NCBI RefSeq assembly: GCF_009299795.1
Contig: NZ_VIGP01000001.1
Span: 744,001-808,000 of the forward strand
Direction: 5' to 3'
DNA length: 64,000 nucleotides
Source of the DNA: Brachybacterium subflavum
GTDB lineage: Bacteria > Actinomycetota > Actinomycetes > Actinomycetales > Dermabacteraceae
Numbering within the stretch: position 1 is the stretch's first letter; each line of letters begins with the position of its first letter. Of this stretch, positions 1 through 8,044 are shown one piece after another. The notes below the pieces were generated by a model. It was given only the letters and a program-made list of their open reading frames with translations, ran no database searches and was not told the origin of the DNA. Both the position numbers and the translations under genes were made by a program.

Positions 1-113
1 TGAAATACCACGTGGCCAACCTGCTGCGGAAATACGGCGCCCGCACGCGCGCCGAGCTCGCAAGCATCGCTCACTCCCATGATGCGCACTCTCCGAGCGC
101 CCAGACTCGATAG
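1..113 (+). CDS. LuxR-type HTH response regulator, C-terminal fragment
   Basis: The window opens inside a reading frame whose first complete codon is at base 3 and which stops with TAG at 111-113. The visible residues include KYHVANLLRKYGARTRAEL, the recognition helix and final helix of a LuxR/FixJ-type (NarL family) DNA-binding domain, followed by a short polar tail. The rest of the protein lies upstream, so it cannot be told whether it carries a receiver domain, an ATPase or another sensor. It converges with the oleate hydratase gene on the other strand. Confidence 0.75.
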   Translation, partial: KYHVANLLRKYGARTRAELASIAHSHDAHSPSAQTR

Positions 114-437
114 CGGGCCTCGGTCCGGACGGTGACTGCGGTGCCCCGACCTGGCATCCGGCGCGGCAGATCCCACCATCGCCGGTCGGCCGGCACTGCG
201 AGCGGTGGCGTACCCGCAGCATGGGCGTGGGTCCGGGCTGTCGAGCGAAGGTGACCACCAGCGGACATGGTGCGCATCCTTCTGGGCCGCCCATCGGCCA
301 CGCCAGAAGAGTCACCTATCCGTGCGGCGGTCCCCCTTCTCAGGCCTTGAGCACGCGGCACCGACATTCTGCCGACCAACCCCTGGGCGCGCCTCGGGGC
401 CGGGCCGAGGCGCACTCCGGGTGGGCGGGCACGAGGC
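114..437. other. Convergent intergenic region
   Basis: This 324 bp gap separates the end of the LuxR-type gene from the end of oleate hydratase. Open frames exist on both strands but have no ribosome-binding site or recognisable product, so I treat them as chance. The only structure I see is the hairpin at 389-413. Confidence 0.6.
389..413 (-). terminator. Hairpin downstream of oleate hydratase
   Basis: A perfect inverted repeat has 9 bp arms (GCGCCTCGG and CCGAGGCGC) and a 7 nt loop. It starts 25 nt past the ohyA stop. There is no T tract, as is common in high-GC actinobacteria. Being symmetrical it could stop transcription from either side. Confidence 0.6.
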
Positions 438-2195
438 TCAGATCAGGCCGTGCTCCTCGAGGAGCTGACCGATCTCTCCGTGCTCGAGCCTGTCGCGCAG
501 GTAGCTGCGCAGCGCGGCCGGGCCGGGGATCTCCACCTTCTTGCCGTCGCGCATGCGCGCCGAGGCCTCGAGGAGGTCGCGCACGTCATACGTGGAGCCC
601 CAGGTCTCCGGCACGCCGCGCTCCACGTCGAGGAGCTCGTAGACGGCCTCCATGCCGGTGCGCACCGAGTACTCGGTGGTGAAGATCGTGTCGCGTCCGG
701 TCTCCGCGAACTGCCCGAGGAACGCGAAGTTCTCGGCACCCTCCGGGACGACCCGAGGCCGATCCCCAGCGCGGCGGGGCATGAAGAAGCTCGTCACGTA
801 GGGCATCATCACCGGCACGCACCGGGCGCCGGTCGCCGCGAGCTCAGCGATCTCCTCCACGGGCACACCCAGGTGATAGAGCCACTCCTGGGTGATCTCC
901 TCTCCGGTGCACTGCGACAGGGGCTTCTTCACGTAGTCGCCCTCGACGTCGACGAACAGGCCGTAGACCCAGACGACGATCTGATCCTTCGGCTGCTTCT
1001 TGAAGTGCGGCTGGCGATTGACCGTCCAGCTCAGCAGCCAGGAGGAGTCCTCGGCGGTGACGATGCCGCCGGTGACCACGCGGCCGCTGAACGGATCGCG
1101 CTGGGCGATGCGCTCGATGTAGGCCGGGATGCGCTGATCGAGCGTCGTGACCGTGGCCGATTCCCACTTCGTCTCCTCGATCGAGGAGCAGAAGACCTCC
1201 GGGCGCCCGAACGACGGGTCCTTCTTCGCGATGCGCTTCCACAGGTCCCAGGCCGGGGCCGGGCCCTCATGGAGCACGGCGGGGGTGTGGTGGTCACCGT
1301 CATCGGAGTTGTCCACGAGCGACCCGATCGTCATCAGCGCGAGGTCGTGCTCACCGAGCTCGATGGTCTCCTCGGCGCCGTCGCGGCGGCAGCGGATCGC
1401 GGTGGCGCGGATCTCGCCGTTGCGGTGGGCGAAGTCCACATCGAGGACCTCGGTGTCGGACTGGAAGACGACGCCGTGTTCGGTGAGGTAGTGCATGAGC
1501 GGCAGGACGAAGGACTCGTACTGGTTGTACTTCGTGAACTTCAGCGCCGTGAAATCGGGCAGTCCGCCGATGTGGTGGACGAACCTGTGGAGATAGAGCT
1601 TGACCTCGAGCGCGGAGTGCCACTCCTCGAAGGCGAACATCGTCCGCCAGTACATCCAGAACGGCGAGTCGAGGAACTCACGGCCCATCACCTCGTCGAT
1701 GCGCTTGCCCTCCATCTCCGCGCGCTCGGCGAGAAAGATCCTGAGCAGGTCCTTCTGCGCCCGCTTCGGCAGGCTGAAGCGGCCCTCGTGGCCCGCGTCC
1801 TCGCCCTGACGGACGGTGGCCCGGCGCAGCGAGTAGTTGGGGTCGTCCTTGTTGAGCCAGTAGAACTCGTCGAGCACGGAGGCGTCCTCGAGCTCGAGCG
1901 AGGGGATGGAGCGCATCATGTCCCACAGGCACTCCATGTGGTCCTCCAGCTCCCGGCCGCCGCGGATGACGAAGCCCTTGTCCGGCACGTCAAGGCCGTC
2001 GAGCGCACCGCCGGCGACGTCGTCCTTCTCGAGGATCGTGACGTTGGCACCGGGGATCCCGGCGTCGCGGATCAGGAAGACGGCTGCCGCGAGCCCGGCC
2101 AGCCCGCTGCCGACGATGTAGGCCTTCGTCTCCTGGGCGTGCTGTGCGGGGCGGGGACGCGCGAACGCCTCGTAGTTACCTGCAGTGTGCTGCAT
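438..2195 (-). CDS. ohyA: Oleate hydratase (MCRA family)
   Basis: The 585-residue protein has the usual length for the myosin-cross-reactive antigen / oleate hydratase family. These FAD enzymes add water across the cis-9 double bond of oleic acid to give 10-hydroxystearate, often to detoxify free fatty acids. The dinucleotide-binding motif GSGLAG sits at residues 29-34, followed by ILEKDDVAGG. The family block RGGRELEDHMECLWDMM, which holds a conserved active-site Glu, follows at about residue 80. The ATG is preceded by GGAAGGA at good spacing. No signal peptide is visible, so it should be cytosolic or peripherally membrane bound. It is transcribed divergently from a TetR regulator 87 bp away, with a palindrome between them, suggesting local repression relieved by a fatty acid ligand. 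Family assignment is firm; the exact substrate is inferred. Confidence 0.93.
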   Translation of the reverse strand: MQHTAGNYEAFARPRPAQHAQETKAYIVGSGLAGLAAAVFLIRDAGIPGANVTILEKDDVAGGALDGLDVPDKGFVIRGGRELEDHMECLWDMMRSIPSLELEDASVLDEFYWLNKDDPNYSLRRATVRQGEDAGHEGRFSLPKRAQKDLLRIFLAERAEMEGKRIDEVMGREFLDSPFWMYWRTMFAFEEWHSALEVKLYLHRFVHHIGGLPDFTALKFTKYNQYESFVLPLMHYLTEHGVVFQSDTEVLDVDFAHRNGEIRATAIRCRRDGAEETIELGEHDLALMTIGSLVDNSDDGDHHTPAVLHEGPAPAWDLWKRIAKKDPSFGRPEVFCSSIEETKWESATVTTLDQRIPAYIERIAQRDPFSGRVVTGGIVTAEDSSWLLSWTVNRQPHFKKQPKDQIVVWVYGLFVDVEGDYVKKPLSQCTGEEITQEWLYHLGVPVEEIAELAATGARCVPVMMPYVTSFFMPRRAGDRPRVVPEGAENFAFLGQFAETGRDTIFTTEYSVRTGMEAVYELLDVERGVPETWGSTYDVRDLLEASARMRDGKKVEIPGPAALRSYLRDRLEHGEIGQLLEEHGLI

Positions 2196-2282
2196 GGTCC
2201 ATCCTTCCCGACGCGTGCCGGACGGCGGTCATCCGGCCTCGTAATTGAGTGTACTCAATAATGAGTCGACTACAATCGGGGT
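2196..2282. promoter_or_regulatory. Divergent promoter with TetR operator (2244-2259)
   Basis: Between ohyA and the TetR gene lies an inverted repeat ATTGAGT, GT, ACTCAAT at 2244-2259. A box TACAAT at 2271-2276 ends 6 nt before the GTG start of the TetR gene, placing transcription initiation at or next to the start codon (leaderless). The palindrome covers the region where the -35 element should be, consistent with autorepression and repression of ohyA. Confidence 0.65.
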
Positions 2283-2930
2283 GTGAGCACTCAGGATGCC
2301 ATGCGGCACGGGCGAGCGGCGGCGCTGGGCAGGCGCGAGCGGGCGAAGGCGGAGAAGCGCGCCCGCATCCTCGCTGCGGCGCGCGCGCTGTTCGAGGAGC
2401 GCGGTTTCGAGCGGACCTCGATGAGCGAGGTCGCGCGCGCGGCTGATGTGGCCGAGGGGACTGTCTTCCAGTACGCGGCGACGAAGGTGGAGCTGCTCAT
2501 GATGGTCGTCGATGCGCTCTGGGGAGCCCACGAGCAGGCGAACACGGCCCCGGCGCGCTCCGCGCCGGCGGCGGGGGAGACCGCGGCCCAGATCGCGGCC
2601 CTTATCTCGCCGTTCGTCGCCGCGATGCGCCGCTGGCCCGAGCCCACGACGTGGGTCGCCCGCGAGATCCTCTTCGGTGCGGATATGCCGCACCGCCAGC
2701 GGGTCCTCGGCCGCGTCGAGGGGCTCGAGGAGCAGATCGCCGCGCGCCTGCGCGACGACCGGGCCGGCGCCCCCGGCGCGGCTGCGGCAACCGGCGCCCG
2801 GCTCATCGTCACCGGGGTCCTCGCCGAGCTCAACCGCTCCCGGCAGGGGCGCATCGACGGCGAGGACGTCGATGTGGTGCTCCGCCGGCTCATCGACCTC
2901 GTGGTGGCGGGGGTGGGCGCCGCCCGGTGA
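2283..2930 (+). CDS. TetR/AcrR family regulator next to oleate hydratase
   Basis: The 215-residue protein has a clear TetR N-terminal DNA-binding domain at about residues 15-62, including the helix-turn-helix MSEVARAADVAEGTVFQYAA and an N-terminal KAEKRARILAAARALF helix. The remaining 150 residues are the variable ligand-binding domain. GTG is taken as start because it matches a leaderless promoter and because the protein reads at family length from there. Position and the shared operator argue that it represses ohyA and itself, responding to a fatty acid or acyl-CoA; this is inference. Confidence 0.85.
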   Translation: MSTQDAMRHGRAAALGRRERAKAEKRARILAAARALFEERGFERTSMSEVARAADVAEGTVFQYAATKVELLMMVVDALWGAHEQANTAPARSAPAAGETAAQIAALISPFVAAMRRWPEPTTWVAREILFGADMPHRQRVLGRVEGLEEQIAARLRDDRAGAPGAAAATGARLIVTGVLAELNRSRQGRIDGEDVDVVLRRLIDLVVAGVGAAR

Positions 2931-3061
2931 CCCGGAAGCCGTCCGGGCCGTTCGGGCCGCCGCTGGCACCGGCCGGCGCCGCCGCGATTGCCCACCGCGC
3001 GGCCGGGCCTCGCCCGATCGGCGCACACGCTGGGACGGTGTCGCCCTGCGGTGAGGGCGCG

Positions 3062-3067
3062 TAAGGT
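3062..3067 (+). promoter_or_regulatory. -10 box of the first 43-residue protein gene
   Basis: The sequence taaggt is followed by cgg and lies 29 nt before the small ORF at 3097. The second copy of this gene has tagggt followed by cgg in the equivalent place (19179-19184). Upstream of both is a ccctg-containing stretch. The shared arrangement supports a real promoter; no -35 consensus is evident. Confidence 0.4.
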
Positions 3068-3096
3068 CGGGAACCCGATTCTTGAGGAGGTCGACG

Positions 3097-3228
3097 ATGC
3101 TGAACTGGTTGCGGAAGCTGCGACGGGTCCGCGGGGGTGCCCGGGCCGTCGAGCAGGGCCCCGAAGCCGTGGGCAAGCGTGCCGGACGGCGCGCGATCGA
3201 CAAGGCGGCACGGCGCGCGCTGCGTTGA
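3097..3228 (+). CDS. Small basic protein, 43 residues (paralog of 19216-19347)
   Basis: An ATG follows the strong ribosome-binding site GAGGAGG and opens a 43-residue frame starting MLNWLRKLRR and ending RRALR. A second gene 16 kb away encodes a protein of identical length that matches at 30 of 43 positions, with the block GPEAVGKRAGRRA fully conserved. Both have their own ribosome-binding site and -10-like box. The protein is strongly basic, with an amphipathic-looking N-terminus (MLxWLRxxRR) and no Cys or signal peptide. I do not recognise the family. Possible roles are membrane-surface association or nucleic acid binding, but nothing here decides between them. Conservation of the protein with divergence at silent positions makes a real gene likely. 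Confidence 0.7.
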   Translation: MLNWLRKLRRVRGGARAVEQGPEAVGKRAGRRAIDKAARRALR

Positions 3229-3289
3229 GCCGCTCAAGCGACTCGGATGCGCGAGGCATCCTGCACGCACCTGGGGTGACACCAGCCCC

Positions 3290-3556
3290 TCAGCCCGTGT
3301 GCGTCCCGACGTTGACCACTGACCCCGCGGAATCCCGGTAGAAGAAGCGCGTGACGCCCCAGTCCTCACGGGTCAGGGGATGGACGATCTCCACGCCGGC
3401 GGCGATCGCCGCCGTGTGCGCGGCCTCGATGCCGTCGACGAAGATCGTGCATGCTGGATTCTCCGTGACCGTCGCGTCCCGGGTCATCAGGCTTAGCTGG
3501 TGGCCGTGGGCATCCGCGAGCGTCACGATCCAGCCGTGGTCCCGGGAATGCTCTGA
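3290..3556 (-). pseudogene. 5-prime-truncated VOC/glyoxalase-like gene remnant
   Basis: The frame reads SEHSRDHGWIVTLADAHGHQ and continues to VNVGTHTG. It matches only the C-terminal two thirds of a single-domain vicinal-oxygen-chelate protein (family length about 120 residues). No N-terminal beta-alpha unit is present: immediately upstream, in the same frame, is the TGA stop of the acetyltransferase gene at 3557-3559. A GTG at 3526 would give only 78 residues and has no ribosome-binding site. The simplest reading is a gene remnant left where the acetyltransferase gene was joined to it. Limited readthrough producing a fused tail is conceivable but unsupported. Confidence 0.6.
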
Positions 3557-4129
3557 TCACTCGGCTTCGAACTCCCGGATCACCCGGGCCGGCACGCCCC
3601 CGACGGTGGTCCGCGGCGGGACGTCCTTGGTGACGACCGCCCCCGCGGCCACCACAGCGCCCTCGCCGATCGTCACTCCCGGGAGGAGTGTCGCGTTCGC
3701 TCCGATCCATGCGCTCTCGCCCACGACCACGGGTCGGGGGATCGTGGTGGCGCGCCGGGAAGGCTCCAGGTCGTGGTTGAGGGTGGCGATGACGACGTTG
3801 TGGCCGATGAGGCAGTCGTCGCCCAAGGTGATGCCGCCCTGGTCCTGGAACCGGCAGCCGGAGTTGATGAACGCCCGCTCGCCGATGCGGATGTTCTTCC
3901 CGCAGTCGGTCGTGAACGGCGGGAAGAGCCGGAACGAGGAGGGAACCTCGCGCCCGGTGAGTCGCGACATGATCTCCACCCGCTCGTCGAGCGTGGTGAC
4001 GCGGGTGTTCAGCTTCATGCACAGGGCGATCGCCTCGTCGGCGAGGTCGTCCATCATGCGTGCCGCCGGGCCGCCCGGGAGCGCGGGCGCGCCGGCGTCC
4101 ATCTGCGCGAGGAACGTCTCGAGGTCCAT
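3557..4129 (-). CDS. Left-handed beta-helix sugar O-acetyltransferase (maltose/galactoside acetyltransferase type)
   Basis: The 190-residue protein resembles the CoA-dependent LacA/Maa acetyltransferases that acetylate sugar hydroxyls. The N-terminal helical part is followed by hexapeptide repeats from about residue 85 (IRIGERAFINSGC, ITLGDDCLIGHNV, VVVGESAWIGANA, VTIGEGAVVAAGA), with catalytic-type His in TLNHD and the closing motif VGGVPARVI. ATG at 4129 is chosen because AGAAGGA lies at ideal spacing; an in-frame ATG at 4165 has no comparable site. It is the last gene of a leftward operon with an aldo-keto reductase and a cupin. The stop codon is followed in the same frame by a VOC remnant. 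Confidence 0.82.
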   Translation of the reverse strand: MDLETFLAQMDAGAPALPGGPAARMMDDLADEAIALCMKLNTRVTTLDERVEIMSRLTGREVPSSFRLFPPFTTDCGKNIRIGERAFINSGCRFQDQGGITLGDDCLIGHNVVIATLNHDLEPSRRATTIPRPVVVGESAWIGANATLLPGVTIGEGAVVAAGAVVTKDVPPRTTVGGVPARVIREFEAE

Positions 4130-4170
4130 GCGTCGTCCTTCTCCGTCGTCCTTCGTCGTCGCCATCCCGC

Positions 4171-5028
4171 TCACTTGCCGCTGAACACGGGGAAGGCGCT
4201 GGACTCGCCGTAGTCCTGACCCTTCATGCTCCTCAGCGTCGTCATGTCCTTCTCCGAGATCTCGAAGTCGAGCTGCGCGTTGGAGCGCATGTGCTCCGGG
4301 TTCGCGGTCTTCGGCAGAGGCACGGTGCCCAGCTGGAGCGCGTAGCGGATGCACAGCTGCGGGACGCTCGCGCCGTACGTCTCGGCCATCTCCTGCACCT
4401 CGGCGTCGTCCAGGATCTCGCCGTGCGCGATCGGCGAGTACGCCTCGACGAGGATGCCCTGCGCACGGCAGTACTCCAGCAGATCGTGCGGGGTGTTCCC
4501 GGCGTGCACCAGCAGCTGGTTCACGTGCGGGACGACGTCCGCGATCTCCAGAAGGCTCTCGAGGTCGGACTGCAGGAAGTTGGAGACCCCGATGGCGCGG
4601 ATCCGACCGGACCGGTGCGCCTCCTCGAGGGCCTTCCACGCCTGACGGTTGCCCTCCGCGTAGTCGCCGCCGCGGAAGTCGTCCCAGGGCTGCGGGCTGT
4701 GGATGAGCATCAGGTCGATGCGGTCCAGGCCGAGCGTGCGCAGGGACTCGTCGATCGCGGCGACCGCGCCGTCGTAGTCCTTGATCTCGGCGGCGAGCTT
4801 CGTGGAGACGAACAGGTCGTCGCGGTCCGCTCCGGAGGTGCGGACGCCCTCCCCGACGCCCCGCTCGTTGCCGTAGGCCTGCGCGGTGTCGATGTTGCGG
4901 TAGCCGATCTCGACCGCTGACCGCACGACCTCGGCGGCCTTGTCGTCGTCGATGAACCAGGTGCCCAGGCCCAGCTTCGGGATCTCGACGCCGTGGGCGA
5001 GGGGATAGGTCTGGTCGAGGATGCTCAT
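4171..5028 (-). CDS. Aldo/keto reductase (2,5-diketo-D-gluconate reductase-like)
   Basis: The 285-residue protein is an NADPH-dependent aldo/keto reductase of the 2,5-DKG reductase type. It shows the early motif GLGTWF, the catalytic Asp/Tyr region IDTAQAYGNE, the Lys in VSTKL, the substrate His in LIHSPQP and the cofactor loop IGVSNF. The start overlaps the stop of the upstream cupin gene as ATGA, indicating translational coupling. Together with the cupin and acetyltransferase it forms a three-gene unit divergent from an XRE regulator. The substrate is unknown; a carbonyl generated in stress or sugar metabolism is plausible. Confidence 0.88.
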   Translation of the reverse strand: MSILDQTYPLAHGVEIPKLGLGTWFIDDDKAAEVVRSAVEIGYRNIDTAQAYGNERGVGEGVRTSGADRDDLFVSTKLAAEIKDYDGAVAAIDESLRTLGLDRIDLMLIHSPQPWDDFRGGDYAEGNRQAWKALEEAHRSGRIRAIGVSNFLQSDLESLLEIADVVPHVNQLLVHAGNTPHDLLEYCRAQGILVEAYSPIAHGEILDDAEVQEMAETYGASVPQLCIRYALQLGTVPLPKTANPEHMRSNAQLDFEISEKDMTTLRSMKGQDYGESSAFPVFSGK

Positions 5029-5462
5029 GCGCGCTCTCCGCTCGTCGGCAGCTGGTCGTAGAGGTCGTCGGCGACGGGCTCCAGCCATTCGTTGGAGACG
5101 TCGTCGCCCGGGGTGATGAAGGCGAGGTGGGAGAACCAGGCGTCGGCCTTCGCGCCGTGCCAGTGCTTGGTGCCCGCCGGGACCCGGATCACGGTTCCCG
5201 GCTCCATGCTGATGGGCTCCTCCCCGTCGGCCTGGCACCAGCCGGAGCCCGCGGTGCAGATCAGCACCTGGTCCCCGCCGCCGCTGCTGCCGTGGTGGAT
5301 GTGCCAGTTGTTCCGGCAGGCAGGTTCGAAGGACACGTTGCTCACCGGCGCGCTTCCCTCGGTGAGCGGAGCCAGGTAGCTGCGGCCGATGAAGTACTGC
5401 GCGAAAGCCTCGTTCGGTTCCCCGAGCGGGAACATCTGGTCGAATCCGTCGTCCGTCGTCAT
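5025..5462 (-). CDS. Single-domain cupin protein
   Basis: The 145-residue protein contains the two cupin motifs: an HIHHG metal-binding segment at about residue 55 with a downstream EPGT, then PAGTKHWHGA at about residue 95. The N-terminal MFPLGEPNEAFAQYFIGRSYLAPL is typical of small cupins found beside aldo-keto reductases and XRE-MmyB regulators. GAGGAGG precedes the ATG at good spacing. It is first in the leftward operon, and its expression is probably controlled by the divergent regulator at 5616. The reaction is unknown; a metal-dependent dioxygenase or isomerase role is the usual guess for the family. Confidence 0.8.
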   Translation of the reverse strand: MTTDDGFDQMFPLGEPNEAFAQYFIGRSYLAPLTEGSAPVSNVSFEPACRNNWHIHHGSSGGGDQVLICTAGSGWCQADGEEPISMEPGTVIRVPAGTKHWHGAKADAWFSHLAFITPGDDVSNEWLEPVADDLYDQLPTSGERA

Positions 5463-5615
5463 GGGTGCCTCCTCATCATGGATCGCGCGGCCGAAGGGAC
5501 CGCGCCGATCGTGTGGTCCCCACTCCAGCACGGTTCCGGCGCGCGGGGGAGTCTCCCGCGAGAGGGGTTCTGCGGGGGACTCCTTCCTCGCGGCGCCCGC
5601 GCGTACCCTCGGCCC

Positions 5616-6521
5616 ATGGACAATCGAGCCGAGGTGCGCGAGTTCCTCACCTCGCGCCGCGCCCACGTCTCGCCCGAGCAGGTGGGGCTTCCCGCCGGGA
5701 GGAACCGGCGGGTGGCGGGCCTGCGGCGCAGCGAGGTCGCGGCCCTCGCAGGGGTGAGCGTCGAGTACTTCACGAAGCTCGAGCGCGGCGCGATCAGCGG
5801 CGCCTCCCCGGAGGTCCTCGACGGCGTCGCGAGGGCGCTGCTGCTGGACGACGCGGAGCGCGCCCATCTCTTTGATCTCGCGCACGCCGCCAGCCCCGTC
5901 GCGCGTCCGCCCCGCAGGCATCCCTCCCGGAGCTGGAGGCCGCACGAGAGTCTGCAGTGGATCCTCGACGCCGTGACCGCCGGCCCCGCGTTCGTGCGCA
6001 ACGGACGCCTCGACATCGTCGCCGCGAATCCCCTCGGCCGGGCCTTCTACCAGGACGTCTTCGACATGCCGGGGCAGACGCCGAACATCGCCCGGTTCAC
6101 GTTCCTGGACTCCCGGGCGCTCGACTTCTACCCCGACTGGGAATATTTCGCCGGCGTCACGGTGGCGATCCTGCACACCGAGGCGGGCCGCGATCCCCAC
6201 AACAAGGAGCTGCACGACCTCATCGGAGAGCTCTCCACGCGCAGCGACGAGTTCCGCCGTCTCTGGGGCTCGCACGACGTGCGCCACCACGGCACGGGGT
6301 CCAAGACCTTCCGCCACCCCGTCGCGGGCGAGATCACCGTCGCCTACGAGGGCATGGCGATGGAGTCCGAGCCGGGGCTCACGCTGACCGTCTACGCGGC
6401 CGAGCCCGGGTCCGAGTCCGCCGAGCGGCTCCGGCTGCTGGCCTCGTGGGCAGCGAGCGAGGTCGGGGCGGACGGCGCCGACTCGGAATCGGTCAACGGC
6501 GGCGCAGCGCCGGGTCTGTGA
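5616..6521 (+). CDS. XRE-type regulator with MmyB-like ligand-binding domain
   Basis: The 301-residue protein has an N-terminal XRE helix-turn-helix (LRRSEVAALAGVSVEYFTKLERG, about residues 34-56) and a C-terminal MmyB-like PAS-type domain. That domain carries the hallmarks AFVRNGRLDIVAAN, HTEAGRDPHNKEL and FRHPVAGEI. The box TACCCT at 5604-5609 ends 6 nt before the ATG and no ribosome-binding site is present, so the mRNA is probably leaderless. It faces the cupin / aldo-keto reductase operon, the usual arrangement for this family in actinobacteria, and likely regulates it. Its 3-prime end overlaps the convergent gene at 6493 by 29 bp. A paralog lies at 50784-51752. Confidence 0.88.
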   Translation: MDNRAEVREFLTSRRAHVSPEQVGLPAGRNRRVAGLRRSEVAALAGVSVEYFTKLERGAISGASPEVLDGVARALLLDDAERAHLFDLAHAASPVARPPRRHPSRSWRPHESLQWILDAVTAGPAFVRNGRLDIVAANPLGRAFYQDVFDMPGQTPNIARFTFLDSRALDFYPDWEYFAGVTVAILHTEAGRDPHNKELHDLIGELSTRSDEFRRLWGSHDVRHHGTGSKTFRHPVAGEITVAYEGMAMESEPGLTLTVYAAEPGSESAERLRLLASWAASEVGADGADSESVNGGAAPGL

Positions 6522-7515
6522 CGGCGGGCACGGGTACCTGATATCGGTCCTGAGGTGCGATGTCGTCGCCGGGTCGGCAGAGAATATCGATCCTGTCCAG
6601 TGTCGCGTCGTCGAGGGTGGTCTCGGCGGCCCGGAGGTTCTGCTCGAGGTGTTCCGGCGTGCGCGGGCCGATCAGGACGCTGCTGACGGCAGGGTGGGCC
6701 TTCACGAACGCCAGCGCGAGCTCGGGGAGGGAGATCCCGAGGTCGCCGGCGATCTCGCGCAGGCCGTCGAGGACGTCGAGCTTGTGCTGGGCCTCGGGGG
6801 TCGAGAGGTCGAACTCCGCCGTGGCGAGGTGGGCGCGCGGCGTGTCCACCGGCTGGTCGCGCCCGATCTTCCCGGCGAGCCAGCCGTTGGCGAGGGGGCT
6901 CCATACCAGGATGCCCAGGCCGTGCTTCTGTGCGACCGGGAAGATGTCTGCCTCGACGGCGCGCTGGAAGATCGAGTACGACACCTGCTCGGTCATCGGG
7001 CGCGAGAGCCCGCGCCCCCGGGCGACCCACTGCGCCTCGACGACGGCATGAGCGGGGTATGTGGAGGTGCCGAAGTCGATGATCTTCCCCTCCCGCTGGA
7101 GGTCGGTCAGTGCAGAGAGTGTCTCTTCGATGTCCGTGTCCCAGTCGGGGCGGTGGACCTGGTAGAGGTCGATGCGGTCGGTGCCCAGTCGGCGCAGGCT
7201 GCCCTCGACGGCCTTGCGGATGTACCGGCGCGAGGCGCCTCCGGCCAGCGGACCCTGGCTCGTCGTGTTGCGGAACTTCGTGGCGAGCACGATCTCATCC
7301 CGATGGCTGCCGAGGGCCTTCCCGAGAAGCTCCTCGGACTCGCCGGCGCTGTAGACATCGGCGGTGTCGAAGAGGGTGATGCCTGCGTCGAGAGCCCCAT
7401 GGATGAGTCGATCGGCCTCGGCCTGGCCGACACCACCCCAGGCGCCGAGGTTCATCGCGCCGAAGCCGAGCACGCTGACGTTCATGCCGGTGCGGCCGAG
7501 TGTGCGCTGTTCCAT
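6493..7515 (-). CDS. Aldo/keto reductase (YghZ/perakine reductase type)
   Basis: The 340-residue protein is an aldo/keto reductase of the voltage-gated potassium channel beta-subunit-like branch. It starts MEQRTLGRTGMNVSVLGFG and contains the catalytic DTADVYSAG, LATKF and YQVHRPD segments and the late NADP-binding SSVLIGPRTPEHLEQN. AAGGAGAG precedes the ATG. The last 29 bp overlap the end of the convergent XRE gene, an antisense overlap that would link their transcripts. It appears monocistronic. The substrate is unknown. Confidence 0.88.
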   Translation of the reverse strand: MEQRTLGRTGMNVSVLGFGAMNLGAWGGVGQAEADRLIHGALDAGITLFDTADVYSAGESEELLGKALGSHRDEIVLATKFRNTTSQGPLAGGASRRYIRKAVEGSLRRLGTDRIDLYQVHRPDWDTDIEETLSALTDLQREGKIIDFGTSTYPAHAVVEAQWVARGRGLSRPMTEQVSYSIFQRAVEADIFPVAQKHGLGILVWSPLANGWLAGKIGRDQPVDTPRAHLATAEFDLSTPEAQHKLDVLDGLREIAGDLGISLPELALAFVKAHPAVSSVLIGPRTPEHLEQNLRAAETTLDDATLDRIDILCRPGDDIAPQDRYQVPVPAVTDPALRRR

Positions 7516-7616
7516 GATGCTGCTCTCCTTCTGATGCTCCTGACGATTCCCGTCAGGGTCGGTCGTGTCGCCTGTCCGTGCGGGCCCGCATACTCGCTCT
7601 CGCGAAAGCGGCGGGA

Positions 7617-7997
7617 TCAGTCGGCGACGAGGTGTGCGATGACGGGGGAGGCGGTGAGCTGCTCGAGCTGCTGCGCAGAGGCGTCGTAGCGACCGATGTG
7701 GACGAGCTCCTCGCGCGGCTCGAATCCGTCCGGGCCGTACCAGAACGCGATGCTGTTCCGCGGGGTGGAGCAGATGACGTCCCCGGGACGGTTGCCGGAG
7801 GCTGGTGAGCCCTCGAAGTCGAGCCCCTGGTCGAGGCGGACGAGCTTCTCCAGGCCCTGGTTGTCCGCGAATTCCAGACCCTCCAGCGGCAGCTGGGCGA
7901 TCAGCGATCGAACGGTGGGGTTGTCCTGATCGACGGAGGCGTCGATGCTCGTGCGGTCGTTGTGGAAGCGAAGGGCGGTGCCGAGGATGTCGGTCAT
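7617..7997 (-). CDS. Cyclophilin-like fold protein
   Basis: The 126-residue protein resembles the cyclophilin-like domain (PF18050-type) found in small bacterial proteins often beside SDRs and flavodoxins. Recognisable parts are NPTVRSLIAQLPL near the N-terminus, GDVICSTPRNSIAFWYGPDG, and the final VHIGRYDASAQQLEQL. It is not a true cyclophilin by sequence, so isomerase activity should not be assumed. It is the last gene of the SDR / DUF998 / cyclophilin-like unit running left from 9657, 47 nt after the DUF998 stop. Its function is unknown. Confidence 0.7.
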   Translation of the reverse strand: MTDILGTALRFHNDRTSIDASVDQDNPTVRSLIAQLPLEGLEFADNQGLEKLVRLDQGLDFEGSPASGNRPGDVICSTPRNSIAFWYGPDGFEPREELVHIGRYDASAQQLEQLTASPVIAHLVAD

Positions 7998-8044
7998 GGA
8001 AGGTCTCCGGAGGTGGTGGGGGAGGTGAGGTCGGGCGCGGTCAC

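Noticed and set aside
71-415. 114-codon frame on the minus strand in the first intergenic gap
   Set aside because: It is Arg/Pro/Ala-rich, has no ribosome-binding site, overlaps the LuxR gene end and a terminator hairpin.
450-2261. 603-codon open frame antisense to oleate hydratase
   Set aside because: High-GC third-position bias keeps the opposite strand open. The translation is low complexity (Val, Leu, Asp, Arg repeats) with no domain, and the sense gene is certain.
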